From: Dipetalonema caudispina
Lineage: Eukaryota > Nematoda > Chromadorea > Rhabditida > Onchocercidae
Direction of reading: 5' to 3'
DNA length: 31,401 nt
Assembly (NCBI GenBank): GCA_013365325.1
Contig: JABVXV010000518.1
Location: 1 to 31,401 of the forward strand
Every line of letters begins with the position of its first letter. The stretch's first letter is position 1. The translations under genes were made by a program, and so were the position numbers. The notes under the pieces were generated by a model. That model was given only the letters and a program-made list of their open reading frames with translations, ran no database searches and was not told the origin of the DNA. Positions 20,909 through 31,025 of the stretch are shown here, piece by piece.

Positions 20909-23900
20909 CGATAATAATAATAATAATAACGATAATAATAATAATAAATAATTAATGATTACTAATAATAATGATAATAATGATAACAATTAATAATAAT
21001 AACAATGGTAACAATTAATAGTAATAATAGTTAATAATAATAGTAATAAGAATTGATAATTAATAATAATAATAATTAATGATCAATAATGATAATTAAT
21101 AATTAACGGTTGATAATTAATATTTAATAATTATTAGTTAGTGATTAATGATTAATGATTAATAGTTAATGATTAATAACTAGTAATAATAATAATAATA
21201 ATAATAAATAGTAATGGAATTTGGCAAATACTAGATTCAAATTTTGGGAAAGGAAATTATTTCGTTTAAACAAAATCGAAATAATTGTATGTTGAATATT
21301 TATATAGCAACAATTCTGCATTTGTATCACTTAGAAATAAAATAAATGAAGAAGGTGCCTGAAAAGTAGTTCGAATGATAAGATGGTAAAATTTCTCATT
21401 TGAAAATTAAAGGGAACAAAATGAATGAAGTATTGAAATTGCAAGCTATTTATTGCTTCAAATAATTTTATGAAAAAGAAAATGTTGGAAAATTTTCAAT
21501 CATGGATCAATTATTTTCAATTTTCAATTAATGATGAAAATTTGAAATTCATTATTATTATTCGAAAAAAAAAAATTCAAGAATTGATTATATTCTTTGC
21601 AGCAAATCGTATCACTCGTGTATCGTCCTGTTTTGCTTATTGGCATTATCATGATGAAACATATGGTATCAACGTGGTTTCGGCTGATGACTGTGATCGT
21701 TTCTACAGAATGATAAAAGGTTGTTACGAAGCGTCAACGTCAAATTGCACTGCACGTGACCTCATTCCTACGTCGTCATCTATGCAATCAACTGTTATTC
21801 CTGCGTATATAATGCAAATTTTTGAAGTTGACAAAAGTATTGTCAAAAATCGTAATGGATCATTCGCGGAATGCATAATTAAGCTGACCCAAAACGGAGC
21901 TTTAATTCGCTTTAAGGGCAAGGATTTCTCTCTCAATTTGGTATATTTATTGATTTCCTTCTATATTTTTGCAAAATTTTAACTAATTCTTTTTTAAAAT
22001 TTTGGAGAACTTTCAATAAAAATGTCTCAAAAATTTTCTTAAAAATTGAAATCTTCTTCTAACAGATATTTTAAATGTATTAAGTATATTACTTTGATTC
22101 CGGAGCCATTATATTTTGCAATGACATTTCCAAAATTTACAACGTTTATTTAGGAGTAATATCTTTGATGAAATACGTCATTATTTTATAAAATAATTTC
22201 ATGCTATATATTCCATATTTTGTTTAAATTCATAAAACTGAAAATTTTTTGCAATTAAATTTTGAAATTTAGTGGTATTTATTATTTGTTTCTTATATCA
22301 AACTTGCTCGATGGAATTTTACATGTAATAAATAATCGAAATTAATTTTCCACATGAATATTACGAGAAGATTTAGTTACTAATAATTATTTTCCCCATT
22401 TAAAGTTAATGATTTATCGAAGCGTTGGAGAATGCTTTAGAAAATAGTGTTAAAATTTGAATTTGCAGTAGTTCTTTCTCTTAAAACGAAAATCTTTTTC
22501 ATTTAAAGCTTCTCTTTTGAAGGAGTAGAAAATTGAATATTACAGTGAATGTTTTTTTTTTGAAATTGAATAGATTATACAAGAAAAAAGAAGGAAAAAT
22601 ATATGAAAAACAAAATATTTTGATAAAAAATAATATCTTCCACTCTTTTTTTTTCATTTTTATTGTTGGAAAAGTAAAATTTGTCTTATTTTCGAACTTT
22701 TTTTTCTCAACTTTGAAGTTTGCCATTAAAAAAAAAAAAATTATATCTAAATACATATTGCAAACTTTTCCAAATTGAAGTGTGTTAAATCAAAACTTTA
22801 AATTTCATATGAATATGAGCTCTCACCTCTGTCTGAAAATTTCCAACGATGAAATTTATATGATTGAATGATTCAGCATATAATTCATTAATTTATTCAT
22901 CGAAATTTCTTCCCATTCATATTTATTTCCTTAAATGTTGCAACAATTTTCCAAGCTGTATTCAATAGTTTCTTGATTATACTATTTGAATATTGCCCTG
23001 ATGCAATTATAATCTTGCATTAATTAAAATACTATGCTTACTAATTAGAATCTTTCCATTGCTCAACCAATAATATATAATAAATATCAATTTGTTTTAT
23101 AATTTTACCATATACTTTGGAAGACTAAATTAAAACACCAAGTAAAAATTGTCAACATGAAATGTTTGAGAAATATTTAAAATCTGAATGAATTTTTCGC
23201 AGAATATGATAGATTATTATTTGCATTATATTTGATCATTATTATTGTCAATGATTATACTGCAATCAATAACGCAATGAATGATATTATTATCATTATC
23301 ATCAATATTGCTATAATATAACGGTGATATTGAAATACCATCAGTATGATTAATAGTAGCAACATTTATTTCATTCCAATTGATATCCACAAAACTCAAT
23401 TAAATTTCCATCGAATTAACGAAGTAGTAAGCAAACTGATAAATTTATATATTTCATGAAAATATGAAAGTATCAAAATTGCAAATATGAAACTAACATC
23501 AGTTAGATTATAACGGAAGTCCAACGGTCACACTGGTCGATAAATTTAATTAGAGAGAAGTGAAATTTATGGACATCAAACATGAATTATATAACAAATG
23601 AACTATGAAAATAAAATTATTAAAAGGAAGATATTTGGACAAAATTACAATAAATTTTAGAATTTTATTTGTGCGAAATAACGATTGATACCAAAATGAT
23701 AGTGCTTGAAATTTCTTTAACTGAGCATAAAAATCTTTTGTGAATTATTTCATGTAACTTTTAAAATGATTTTGAAATTCGTTAGAATATTCAGTGAAAT
23801 ATTTTGATGAAATAAACTTCAATTTTATTTAACTTTTAAGTAAAATTTTCAGAGAAAAAGATCAAACATCAACATATAAAATATTATATAGAATTAGCAG

Positions 23901-26900
23901 ATTGACAATTCTTTTCTCTAATTTGCATATCTTTTTTCCATCTATATTATGCTCATATTAATCGATTAATAAGTGACCACAATTAGCCAGTATATTCATT
24001 TGTCATCACTGGTGACCATTGCGTGCTTAATAATTGGTCCATTTAGAAAGAAATCAAAAGAAAAATTTATATTTATGAAAGGCAACTAATAGTAAACATT
24101 TCTGAAATTTTGGCATAATTAATTTATCATTTCATAAATAGCTTCAAGTATCACTCAGAAAAAAGTAACGATATTATATTATATGTATGTGTAATCACTA
24201 TATTTAAATAAATTATGCAAAATTAAATGCAATTTCTTAATCAAAATTTTCACAATCAACTTTAGGCATTTATTTCAGAGCTAAAAATTTGCTAATTAAG
24301 ATAATGTTTGCATAAACATTTACAGTTATAAAATGTTAATAATTATTTATCATGATAATAATTGCAGTTGGAAAGTGTTATGGTAGTTGGTGAAATAAAG
24401 GAACGCTTGTATTTATCCGAACCGACCGGTGCTTTTGCCATCGAATGTACCAATTCGCGAGTTCTACGCTTCCTATTAATTAAACTATTAACAATTTCAT
24501 CATTTCTACAATCTGCTACCACTAATATTTCCAATGCTATACATTATTTGCAAAAAGAAACCTCGAAAGTAACCGAAACGATTAATTCGGTATATTTATT
24601 TATTACTATTACAGAATTTGCATATTATTAATCGTATTGATCAAAATTATCAAATATTAGCAGTTACAATGTTTGATATTTATTTCATTTTCTATATTTA
24701 TTAACTTATTATTTTATCTCATTTTATATTTATTATTAATTTTATTGTTGTTAATTTGTTATTAAACCATTTTTTATTATAATATGCTTAATACAGTATC
24801 GACTGTTATAATTATTACTGATTGATTAATCATCATCTATTTTTTGGGCAGTATTAAGTACATCATATTAAAAACTTATTTACAATAATAGTTACTTAAA
24901 CTAATAATTGATCATTTACAATTATTGTAATGATTATGATTTAAATGATGATAATGTTGAAAATAGCAACCAGAATAATTGCAACTATACTTATGATTGT
25001 TTGTTTACGGTACAGATACATGATACAGTGCAGATATACGGTAATAACATAGATATTAATATATACAAAAATAATAAAAATTATAAGCGGTACTAATTTA
25101 ATAGTATTTGTTGATATCATTTATCTAATAAGATACTAATTTCAATGTTTGCAAGGCATCATTTACTAAATTTTGTGATCTTTTAAAACTTAAATGTTGA
25201 AATCTAAATATGCTTAATTACTTAAAGAATATATCATTTCCTTCTTGTTTACTTCATACTATTTCGAAATAGCACACAAATGAAATCAATCATTTCTTAT
25301 ATCAAATTTCCTAGATTTAATAAAAATTTGAGAGCGGAAGAGGGATGAAATAGAGAAAATGCACTCACAGATATATTTCTGTAATTTCAAAAAAGAAGAA
25401 AGGAATTTCATAGTTATAATAAATTTTCAAAATTTATAGGAAAAAAAAGAGGATTTTCGCTTATCTTCTGTATCAATAAGTTTGAGTTTAAGCTTTTCAG
25501 GAACAGTATTTGGTATTTATTTCACTTTAATTACATTTCAAATGCAATAAATTGAAAATTTGAAATTTCTGATAGCAAAAGATAACTTTTCTCTTTGCGA
25601 ATGTTTATCTGATTTATTCAGTTTAATTGCATGCAATTTATTGATTTTCATTTTTTTTTAGTATAATCTAAATCTACTCAATGATTTCTTTTTTCTTTTA
25701 TATATTATAAACTTTTCAAATTTAAATATAGATTTATTGGTAACTTCACTTTAATCCGCATAACTTACTTCTATAATTGCAGTTTATTACTTACATTAAC
25801 CTTCATATTTCATTCAAACTTTTCAATATATAACCTAAATCTTTAACGAAAAGATAATTTCAGGAAAAATAATCATCCCTTTGTTGTTTTTCTATGCATA
25901 TTTTATCAGTTGTTTACTTGTTTTAGTTGAATTTTTTCATTCTTTTTTTTTTTTTTTTGTTCAGATAAAATAAATCATAGTTTGCTATCAGCTCAGTAAG
26001 AAAAGGATAGCATGTGTTAGTTGAAAAATTGATAAAAAGAAAAAAAAGTGGTAATGTACCCTTAAGGATATGTTGTAAAACATTAATCATTACATGAATA
26101 GCCAACCATAGAGAAACTACTTCAATTTCCAAAAAAATGACATATATTTTCTTTTTTTTTTTTTGAAAGAAAAGAAAAATTAAAAATTGGAAAACAGCTC
26201 TTATATCTATGTAGATTTTGATATTTATTTATTTATATTTGAAAAAAGAAAAAAAATTATTTAAATTTGATTTCTAGAAGAATTCCACATTCAAAGTTCA
26301 AATATTTCTATTAAAAATTCAAATTTCTCCGCATAGATTTTTTTTTGTTTTATTTTTACAAACATTCAAGAAATAAAAACATTTTATGCGGCGCATGTTA
26401 ATTTGAAGAAATTATTAGATACACAAAAATCTTATCGTAAGTTTTTAAAAAAAGTAAATTTTCAATAAATTATTTCAATTTATTAGTAAAATTTTGAATT
26501 TTTGACATTTTCATTCCAATGATAAAAGTTTTGAAGAAATTTTATCTCAACAAAACATTTTTTTAAAAAATGAAAAGTTTCATTTTATTTCATAAATATA
26601 TTCTTTAAGCTAATCCATTCACTGGGATCATTACAATCAGATTGTGAATTAGCTCATGATCTAGACGATCAATTGGAAATGAGTCAATTGCAATTATTTA
26701 CATTGAAATATCGTTTGGCTGCCATTTCCGATGTTAATTTTCCAACACCATCGGTATTATTGTAATATTTGTCTCATTTTATCTATCCGTTTCTTTTAAA
26801 GTAAATAGAATAATTCTCAGTTATATAATTTTGCGGCAATTATTTTCAATATATTTGTTATATTTTGAATTTTGTAATTCTATTTTAAGTGGCAAATTTT

Positions 26901-29900
26901 GAAAAAAAGAAAAGGTCGTTTATAGTATCTGTTAATTACATTTTATCAAATATTGCATTTATTGCAAAATCGTTTCTTTTTTTTTTTTTTATTTCAGGAT
27001 TTATTAAGTAAAATTTCATTGCGTACGTTACGCCATTTAAGTTCATTTGGTGGTGCTGCCATATGCTCTCTTCATTTACACTTCCTGTGCAAATTGCAAT
27101 TTCAAATGTTAGCTTTTAGTTAATTTATAATTAGCGTAAAAGTATTTTTATCAGCGCACTCATCAAATCTTTATCTGAAAAAAAAGAAGAAAAAGAAAAG
27201 ACTGTTCCCGAAATTTATTAATTTTCTAACATCAAAGAATTAATTTATGATGGTAAATGTTCAAATTTTTATTGGATATATTTGAAACTTAAATTTCCAT
27301 GAAAATTCAAAATGTTTCATCTGTCATTTTTAAACAACAAGTTATTACTAATCGAAAATTGGATGTATATTTTTAGATTAGAAAATTAAAAGTTTTCCAT
27401 TTTTTATTTTCAATTTTTCAATTAATTCCTTCTCTTTCCAGTAGTAAAAGATTATGGAATCATCAAGAAGAACTAATGTTGAACGTTTCACGACTTCATA
27501 CAGTTTTCGACGATCATCCTTCTGATACCATAAGTGTATTACTTCCTTCCGGTTCCGTTATATATCTTCAACAAACAATCGTAGAAAATGTTGGAGAAAT
27601 TTTATGTAAAGTAAACAATTTTTTTTTTTTGTCAAATTGAAATGGATTAGTCTCATTTTTTGACTTAACGATGTTGTAATTTATGCATGATTTTCAAAGT
27701 TTTAAATTAAATTATGATCAGAAAGGAATTTGAATATTTATTGTTTTTCAATTAAAAGGATCATATTTATTATTAAGCATTGAAGTCAAATGGAAATCGT
27801 ATTTTTTGCCTAAATTTTTATCTTATCTTAATCAAAACATTCATAGCATATTTTATCAATCTTTATTAATTGGAAATGTTTTTCTTTCAGATTTGCGAAA
27901 AGCTAAAACTGGATCCGGAAAAATACTACATTATACGAGAGGGTCGTGATCGAGTACGATTACAAGAACGAGACTATCGATTGCAGAAGAAAGAACGAAG
28001 TCTTGGACTAACTATATCTGTTAAAATATGTAATGGTGGTGGAATTAAGGTGAATTTTTAATTGAAATTATGTTTTTTTTTTTCAAAGAGGTCAGGGGTT
28101 AAATGTATTTTTGTTTCTGATATCATGTAAATATTGGATAAATAAGGGACAAGTAAAATGATTGACCAAAAATTTGTTACATACAAAATTATAAACTATA
28201 CAAAAAATATCGAGAAAAAAAAATTGGCAATAAATAGGAAAAAAAAAATGGGACAACATATCACATAGAAGAAAACAGCATAGTTTGAAAATTTTGGATA
28301 AAGTATTGAGGTCAAATTGAAAGTTGTTGAAGGAAGCCGAACAACGCTGAACAAATTTATTAATCATTTCATATTCCTTTCTTTTTTAGTGGTACTTTAA
28401 TAGTATCATAGATCAATTTTCAACACAAAATTAATGCATTTTCAGAATCGATTTGTATATTTGATATGGATAAAAAGTCTTCGAGTTGAAATAGTTTCCA
28501 ATTTAATTTAATAAAAAATTTGTAATTTTCTCTTCTGTCTAAAATGCTATTTCAATTAATAATAACTTTTTTCATTTCCATTTTTCATTTTTATTGTTAT
28601 ATTTGTCTAAGGGATGAGACAATGGTCAGAACAAGCTTACTTATTTACTTATGGTTAGTGGTCACAACAGTTTTAAGTACTTTTGCCTTACATGTTTATG
28701 GATAGTAATGAAAGCACAGAGCTTACTTACTTAAACGTTATTTCCTGAGATCTATCCGGAAATTTTGACATCACTTTTTTTCATTCTTTTCCCTTTTTTC
28801 ATCCGAATAGGAATTATTGATTAAAATTTTAACCAATAATAAAACATGTGGTATTTTATGGCCTCTAAGGATCGAAATTGGTACTTAATTGGATTAATTT
28901 AGATTTTATGTCGTTTTTAAATGTCAAAAATTTTTGTTGAAACCATCAATAGCCTAAATAATAAAATGATTAAACAGAATGATTGAAAGATTTGCAACAT
29001 ATAAGACCTTATATTTCATTTGTTATTAAAAGTAAGAAATATTGATTGATCAGTTTGATTTGTTAAGAATAAATTGTATAATACTTCCTTTATATCAATA
29101 ATTCTATTATTCATTACATATTTTATCATATTTTAATTCATTAAAAATTATTTAAAATTATAAGAACAATATCATTGCTATATGTAACATTAGAAAGATC
29201 AAAATTACAATCAAATATTTCATGCAAATAATTTAAAAAACTCAAATTGTTATATATATATATATATATATAATTGTTTATTTACAACAAAATTTAATGC
29301 TCAATTGAAGGAAATCGTCTCATTTTGATGAATAACATTGCAATCATTTTAAATTAATGAAAATTTTACAATTGGTAAAATAATTTAAGTGTAATTACTT
29401 CAATGTTAAATTTCATCGCAATTTCAAATACATTTTAAAATTCTCATATCATTTCTTATTGCTCTCATTTTAAATTATCATAAATTACAGCTATGAAATA
29501 AAGGAATAGGTAGTTAATAGTTATGATAATTGACGATTTAGTTTTCTTCTGCAAAATTCAATCGTTACCAATTTAAACAATTTATTCTATCACCAAATTT
29601 TTCCCTGTTAAAAACTTACACTACTTTTTTACCTTCTCTTCTCCTCTCACTCTTTGTCTTTCTCTCCCTCTCTTAGCCAAAACTCATTCATCACACTTAT
29701 ACTTCTTGCAATAAATTAAAATAATTGACTTATACTTTTGTTTTTTTTTTTTTCAATTTTCACAAATTTCATTCTAGTCAAAATTTTTTTTTCTTTGCCT
29801 ATTGAAAGTATTCAATAAAAATTGTTTTCTCTTTATATTGAATCAATTTTATGCTATTTTTATGTTTTAAATTAAATTTTATCTTTTAAATTCATATAAA

Positions 29901-31025
29901 TTTGGGTATGTTTCTTGGAAGATATTCGAAGAATGATAGAAATATTAAAATGAATTATCAGAGAGCATTTTCTTCTTCCTGAATAGAAGGATATGCTGAT
30001 AAGGTTATAGATGAAATGAGTTTATCTTAATTACTTCAAGTAATTAGTAAAAATATTTCCTCGTAATCTTTATTGATAAAGCCAGTCAGTAGCGGAAAAA
30101 TTCATTTTTGAATATTTCGAATTCCGAATAAACGTTTCAAAATTTTTGGTTTAACAGTAGATTTAATCAAATGTTTATATAATTTGTTTACTATGAAAAA
30201 CATTAATTTTTAGGCTGAAGTCCGTGCAATCCGTGACAAAACAACCTGTGTTGAAGTGGGTGATTTGGTGATAAGTGTTGATAATCGATTGATTAGTTCG
30301 TTAAGAAGTGCTGAAGAGGTACAAATTTTGCTACGTCACGGTACGAACCTCGTCTTACGCAAACGTGACGCTATCGTTTCGCAATACATGAAACCAAGAC
30401 CGTTATCTATTCCGACTAGTAATACTGCTACCATTACTGCTACAACGACTTTCGACAATTTTCCACCACCACCATCACCAAAATATTCTACAAGAAATCG
30501 TTCTCATAGTATGGATCGCATATCTGATAATACATCCAATATGACCACAACTCGAAAGGTAGGCAGGTTTTACCTAAATTACGAAAACTTTTGAATCACA
30601 AAAGTCTATCATTAGATTGGCTCGTTGTCCATATAAGATGGACAACAAGCTTCAAAAATGGAAGTTTATGCAAAATGGGATGATTTGATAATAAATATTG
30701 CTAATCGATTGTTCAATCTGTTAAGAATAATCTCCGGATTCTTCTCATTCCGGTGCATTTATAGGAGCAACAAAACGAATCAGCTCGATCATCACCTACT
30801 CGAAGTGTCCATGGTAATAATCAGTTACCATCAAATGGTCATTTATTTCATCAAATGTCCCGTTCCACTTATGAAAAGCTATCAAGACGTGAGAAATATC
30901 GACATGCAACTCCCAATGATGCCATTTCCATATCACATTTTAGTAAGGGAGCAGAAGAACAGCTCCTGAAAACAATTAATGAACTTGTATCAACCGAAGA
31001 AAATTTCGTTCGCGATGTTCAGAAG
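16122..31025 (+). CDS. tiam-1: Tiam/Still life-type Rac guanine nucleotide exchange factor, N-terminal 686 residues (partial, continues beyond window)
   Basis: Dbl-family GEF expected to load GTP onto Rac-type GTPases at the plasma membrane, controlling actin in axons, dendrites and synapses. Ten exons keep phase throughout: 16122-16249, 19156-19337, 21603-21940, 24368-24589, 26610-26753, 26998-27107, 27442-27610, 27891-28049, 30214-30558 and 30765-31025, together 2058 nt. Order: MGNTLSCPC myristoylation/palmitoylation-type N-terminus; EVH1/WH1-like domain about 43-145; divergent PH-CC-Ex region about 160-375; Raf-like Ras-binding domain about 405-462; PDZ about 466-537 with SLGLTI binding loop; Ser/Thr/Pro linker; DH domain beginning about 666 (KTINELVSTEENFVRDVQK). 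This order is that of Drosophila Still life and matches vertebrate Tiam from PH-CC-Ex onward. The catalytic part of DH and the C-terminal PH are outside the window. Long introns of 2-3 kb contrast with the compact mod-5 gene. Confidence 0.87.
16780..16809. repeat. Poly(A) run of 30 in tiam-1 intron 1
   Basis: Uninterrupted A30 homopolymer, with T12 about 40 bp downstream. Confidence 0.9.
18094..18131. repeat. GA microsatellite
   Basis: (GA)n with a few AAAG interruptions, in tiam-1 intron 1. It is preceded by a poly(A) run at about 18067-18082. Confidence 0.9.
18309..18570. repeat. TG-rich minisatellite/microsatellite
   Basis: About 260 bp built from TGTGTATGTG-like units interrupted by CTGTATATG and ACATG. 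It creates spurious long open frames on both strands. Confidence 0.92.
19082..19155 (+). promoter_or_regulatory. tiam-1: Possible alternative start of tiam-1 (acceptor at 19089, ATG at 19142)
   Basis: ATTCCAG ends at 19089 and is followed by a 52-nt leader to an ATG at 19142. That ATG is in frame with exon 2 (MIIDRFWAELF). A trans-spliced transcript starting here would give a GEF lacking the lipid-anchor exon. An in-frame TAA at 19103 excludes read-through from exon 1 through this acceptor. Confidence 0.35.
19156..19337 (+). CDS. tiam-1: tiam-1 exon 2: first half of EVH1/WH1-like domain
   Basis: Codes residues 43-103 plus one base. Exon 1 AG joined to A at 19156 gives RFWAELF, which matches fly Still life RLWAEVF. 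It continues DRTQWNILYPSLLSITVVE, fitting EVH1 strands. The acceptor TTGATAG|A is purine-rich and weak, but it is the only one that keeps the frame. The donor is GGTT|GTAAGT, phase 1. Confidence 0.8.
19338..21602 (+). other. tiam-1: tiam-1 intron 2
   Basis: A 2.3-kb intron containing a long TAA array (20805-21211). No exon recognised. Confidence 0.7.
20805..21211. repeat. TAA/AAT triplet microsatellite, perfect core and degenerate tail
   Basis: About 140 bp of nearly pure AAT repeat with a few GAT and AAC units, then a further ~260 bp of decayed TAATGATTAATAGTTAA-type repeats ending in another short pure run. The poly-Leu frame on the minus strand is an artefact. Confidence 0.95.
21603..21940 (+). 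CDS. tiam-1: tiam-1 exon 3: second half of EVH1-like domain and linker
   Basis: Codes residues 104-216. NRITRVSSCFAYWHYHDETY then GINVVSADDCDRFYRMI is the conserved second half of the EVH1/WH1 fold in Still life-type GEFs (Trp117, Gly125, Phe137). After a Ser/Thr linker comes a segment with beta-strand character (ECIIKLTQNGALIRFKGKDF) that may begin the PH-like part. The acceptor is TTCTTTGCAG and the donor TTG|GTATAT. Confidence 0.88.
21941..24367 (+). other. tiam-1: tiam-1 intron 3
   Basis: A 2.4-kb AT-rich intron with no repeat array and no recognisable exon. A missing N-terminal PH segment could in principle hide here, but I could not find one. Confidence 0.65.
24368..24589 (+). CDS. tiam-1: tiam-1 exon 4: PH-like C-terminal part and coiled coil
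   Basis: Codes residues 217-290. LESVMVVGEIKERLYLSEPT then GAFAIECTNS resembles the last strands of the Tiam N-terminal PH domain. The helical RFLLIKLLTISSFLQ and ISNAIHYLQKETSKV match the start of the CC part. The acceptor is AATTGCAG and the donor TCG|GTATAT. Confidence 0.82.
24590..26609 (+). other. tiam-1: tiam-1 intron 4
   Basis: A 2.0-kb AT-rich intron with T-rich runs around 25946-25959. No exon or repeat family recognised. Confidence 0.65.
26610..26753 (+). CDS. tiam-1: tiam-1 exon 5: coiled coil of PH-CC-Ex
   Basis: Codes residues 291-338. LDDQLEMSQLQLFTLKYRLA and AISDVNFPTPS align in pattern with the Tiam CC-Ex segment, where a helix is followed by a conserved Pro-x-Pro turn. The acceptor TTCTTTAAG is AAG rather than CAG. 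Phase 0 at both ends. Confidence 0.82.
26998..27107 (+). CDS. tiam-1: tiam-1 exon 6: Ex subdomain
   Basis: Codes residues 339-374 plus two bases: DLLSKISLRTLRHLSSFGG, then a hydrophobic CSLHLHFLCKLQFQ. It fits the Ex part that follows the coiled coil in Tiam proteins. The acceptor is TATTTCAG and the donor AAAT|GTTAGC. Confidence 0.75.
27108..27441 (+). other. tiam-1: tiam-1 intron 6
   Basis: A 334-nt intron with an A-rich GAAGAAAAAGAAAAG stretch near 27180-27200. Nothing else recognised. Confidence 0.7.
27442..27610 (+). CDS. tiam-1: tiam-1 exon 7: first half of Ras-binding domain
   Basis: Codes residues 375-431. After a linker (KRLWNHQEELMLNVSRLHTV) it enters the Raf-like RBD: ISVLLPSGSVIYLQQTIVEN then VGEILCK. 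This is the ubiquitin-like strand-strand-helix pattern of Tiam/Still life. The acceptor is TCTTTCCAG and the donor AAA|GTAAAC. Confidence 0.88.
27891..28049 (+). CDS. tiam-1: tiam-1 exon 8: end of RBD and start of PDZ
   Basis: Codes residues 432-484. ICEKLKLDPEKYYIIREGRD completes the RBD. ERSLGLTISVKICNGGGIK begins the PDZ domain, with SLGLTI as the carboxylate-binding loop. The acceptor is TTTCTTTCAG and the donor AAG|GTGAAT. A 2.16-kb intron then splits the PDZ. Confidence 0.9.
28050..30213 (+). other. tiam-1: tiam-1 intron 8
   Basis: A 2.2-kb intron with a TA dinucleotide run (29251-29272) and a pyrimidine-rich tract ending CTCTCTTAG at about 29677. That tract looks like a splice acceptor, but the downstream phase-0 frame closes after 15 codons, so I treat it as a decoy. 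Confidence 0.7.
29250..29272. repeat. TA dinucleotide repeat
   Basis: (TA)11 in tiam-1 intron 8, flanked on both sides by ATTGT. Confidence 0.9.
30214..30558 (+). CDS. tiam-1: tiam-1 exon 9: rest of PDZ and Ser/Thr/Pro linker
   Basis: Codes residues 485-599. AEVRAIRDKTTCVEVGDLVI and SVDNRLISSLRSAEEVQILL complete the PDZ fold, including the GDLVISVDN strand and the last helix, ending LVLRKRD. A low-complexity linker follows (poly-Thr, FPPPPSP) with RNRSHSMDR, a basic Ser motif of the type phosphorylated by basophilic kinases. The acceptor is AATTTTTAG and the donor AAG|GTAGGC. Confidence 0.92.
30559..30764 (+). other. tiam-1: tiam-1 intron 9 with decayed partial PDZ-exon copy
   Basis: A 206-nt intron holding a 9-bp-arm hairpin (30624-30646) and a degenerate copy of part of exon 9 (about 30658-30727). 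In the copy, the frame reads MEVYAKWDDLIINIANRLFN, against VEVGDLVISVDNRLIS in the exon. Its frame does not match the flanking exons, so it is not a usable alternative exon as it stands. Confidence 0.7.
30624..30646. repeat. Perfect 9-bp-arm hairpin in tiam-1 intron 9
   Basis: GTTGTCCAT (30624-30632), loop ATAAG, then ATGGACAAC (30638-30646). It lies immediately left of the decayed exon-9 copy. Confidence 0.85.
30765..31025 (+). CDS. tiam-1: tiam-1 exon 10: linker and start of DH (RhoGEF) domain
   Basis: Codes residues 600-686. A Ser/Arg/Asn linker (RSSPTRSVHGNNQ, SRREKYRHATPND) leads to EEQLLKTINELVSTEENFVR, DVQK. This is the first DH helix (conserved region 1), where the E-L-x-x-T/S-E-x-x-F/Y-V pattern is diagnostic of Dbl-family GEFs. 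The donor is AAG|GTTTTA, phase 0; the remaining DH lies outside the window. Confidence 0.88.

Noticed and set aside
20801..20989. Poly-Leu open frame on the minus strand
   Set aside because: Product of the TAA triplet array.
26999..28061. Treating 27870-28061 as a separate small gene
   Set aside because: It is exon 8 of tiam-1 plus intron sequence on both sides; RBD and PDZ motifs run across its splice sites.
29632..29740. Possible extra tiam-1 exon after a CT-rich acceptor-like tract
   Set aside because: The phase-0 frame stops after about 15 codons, and the PDZ domain is already continuous from exon 8 to exon 9.
30658..30969. 103-codon plus-strand frame starting MEVYAKWDD
   Set aside because: Its second half runs out of frame through exon 10, whose true frame encodes the DH start. 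Only the first part is of interest, as a decayed exon copy.
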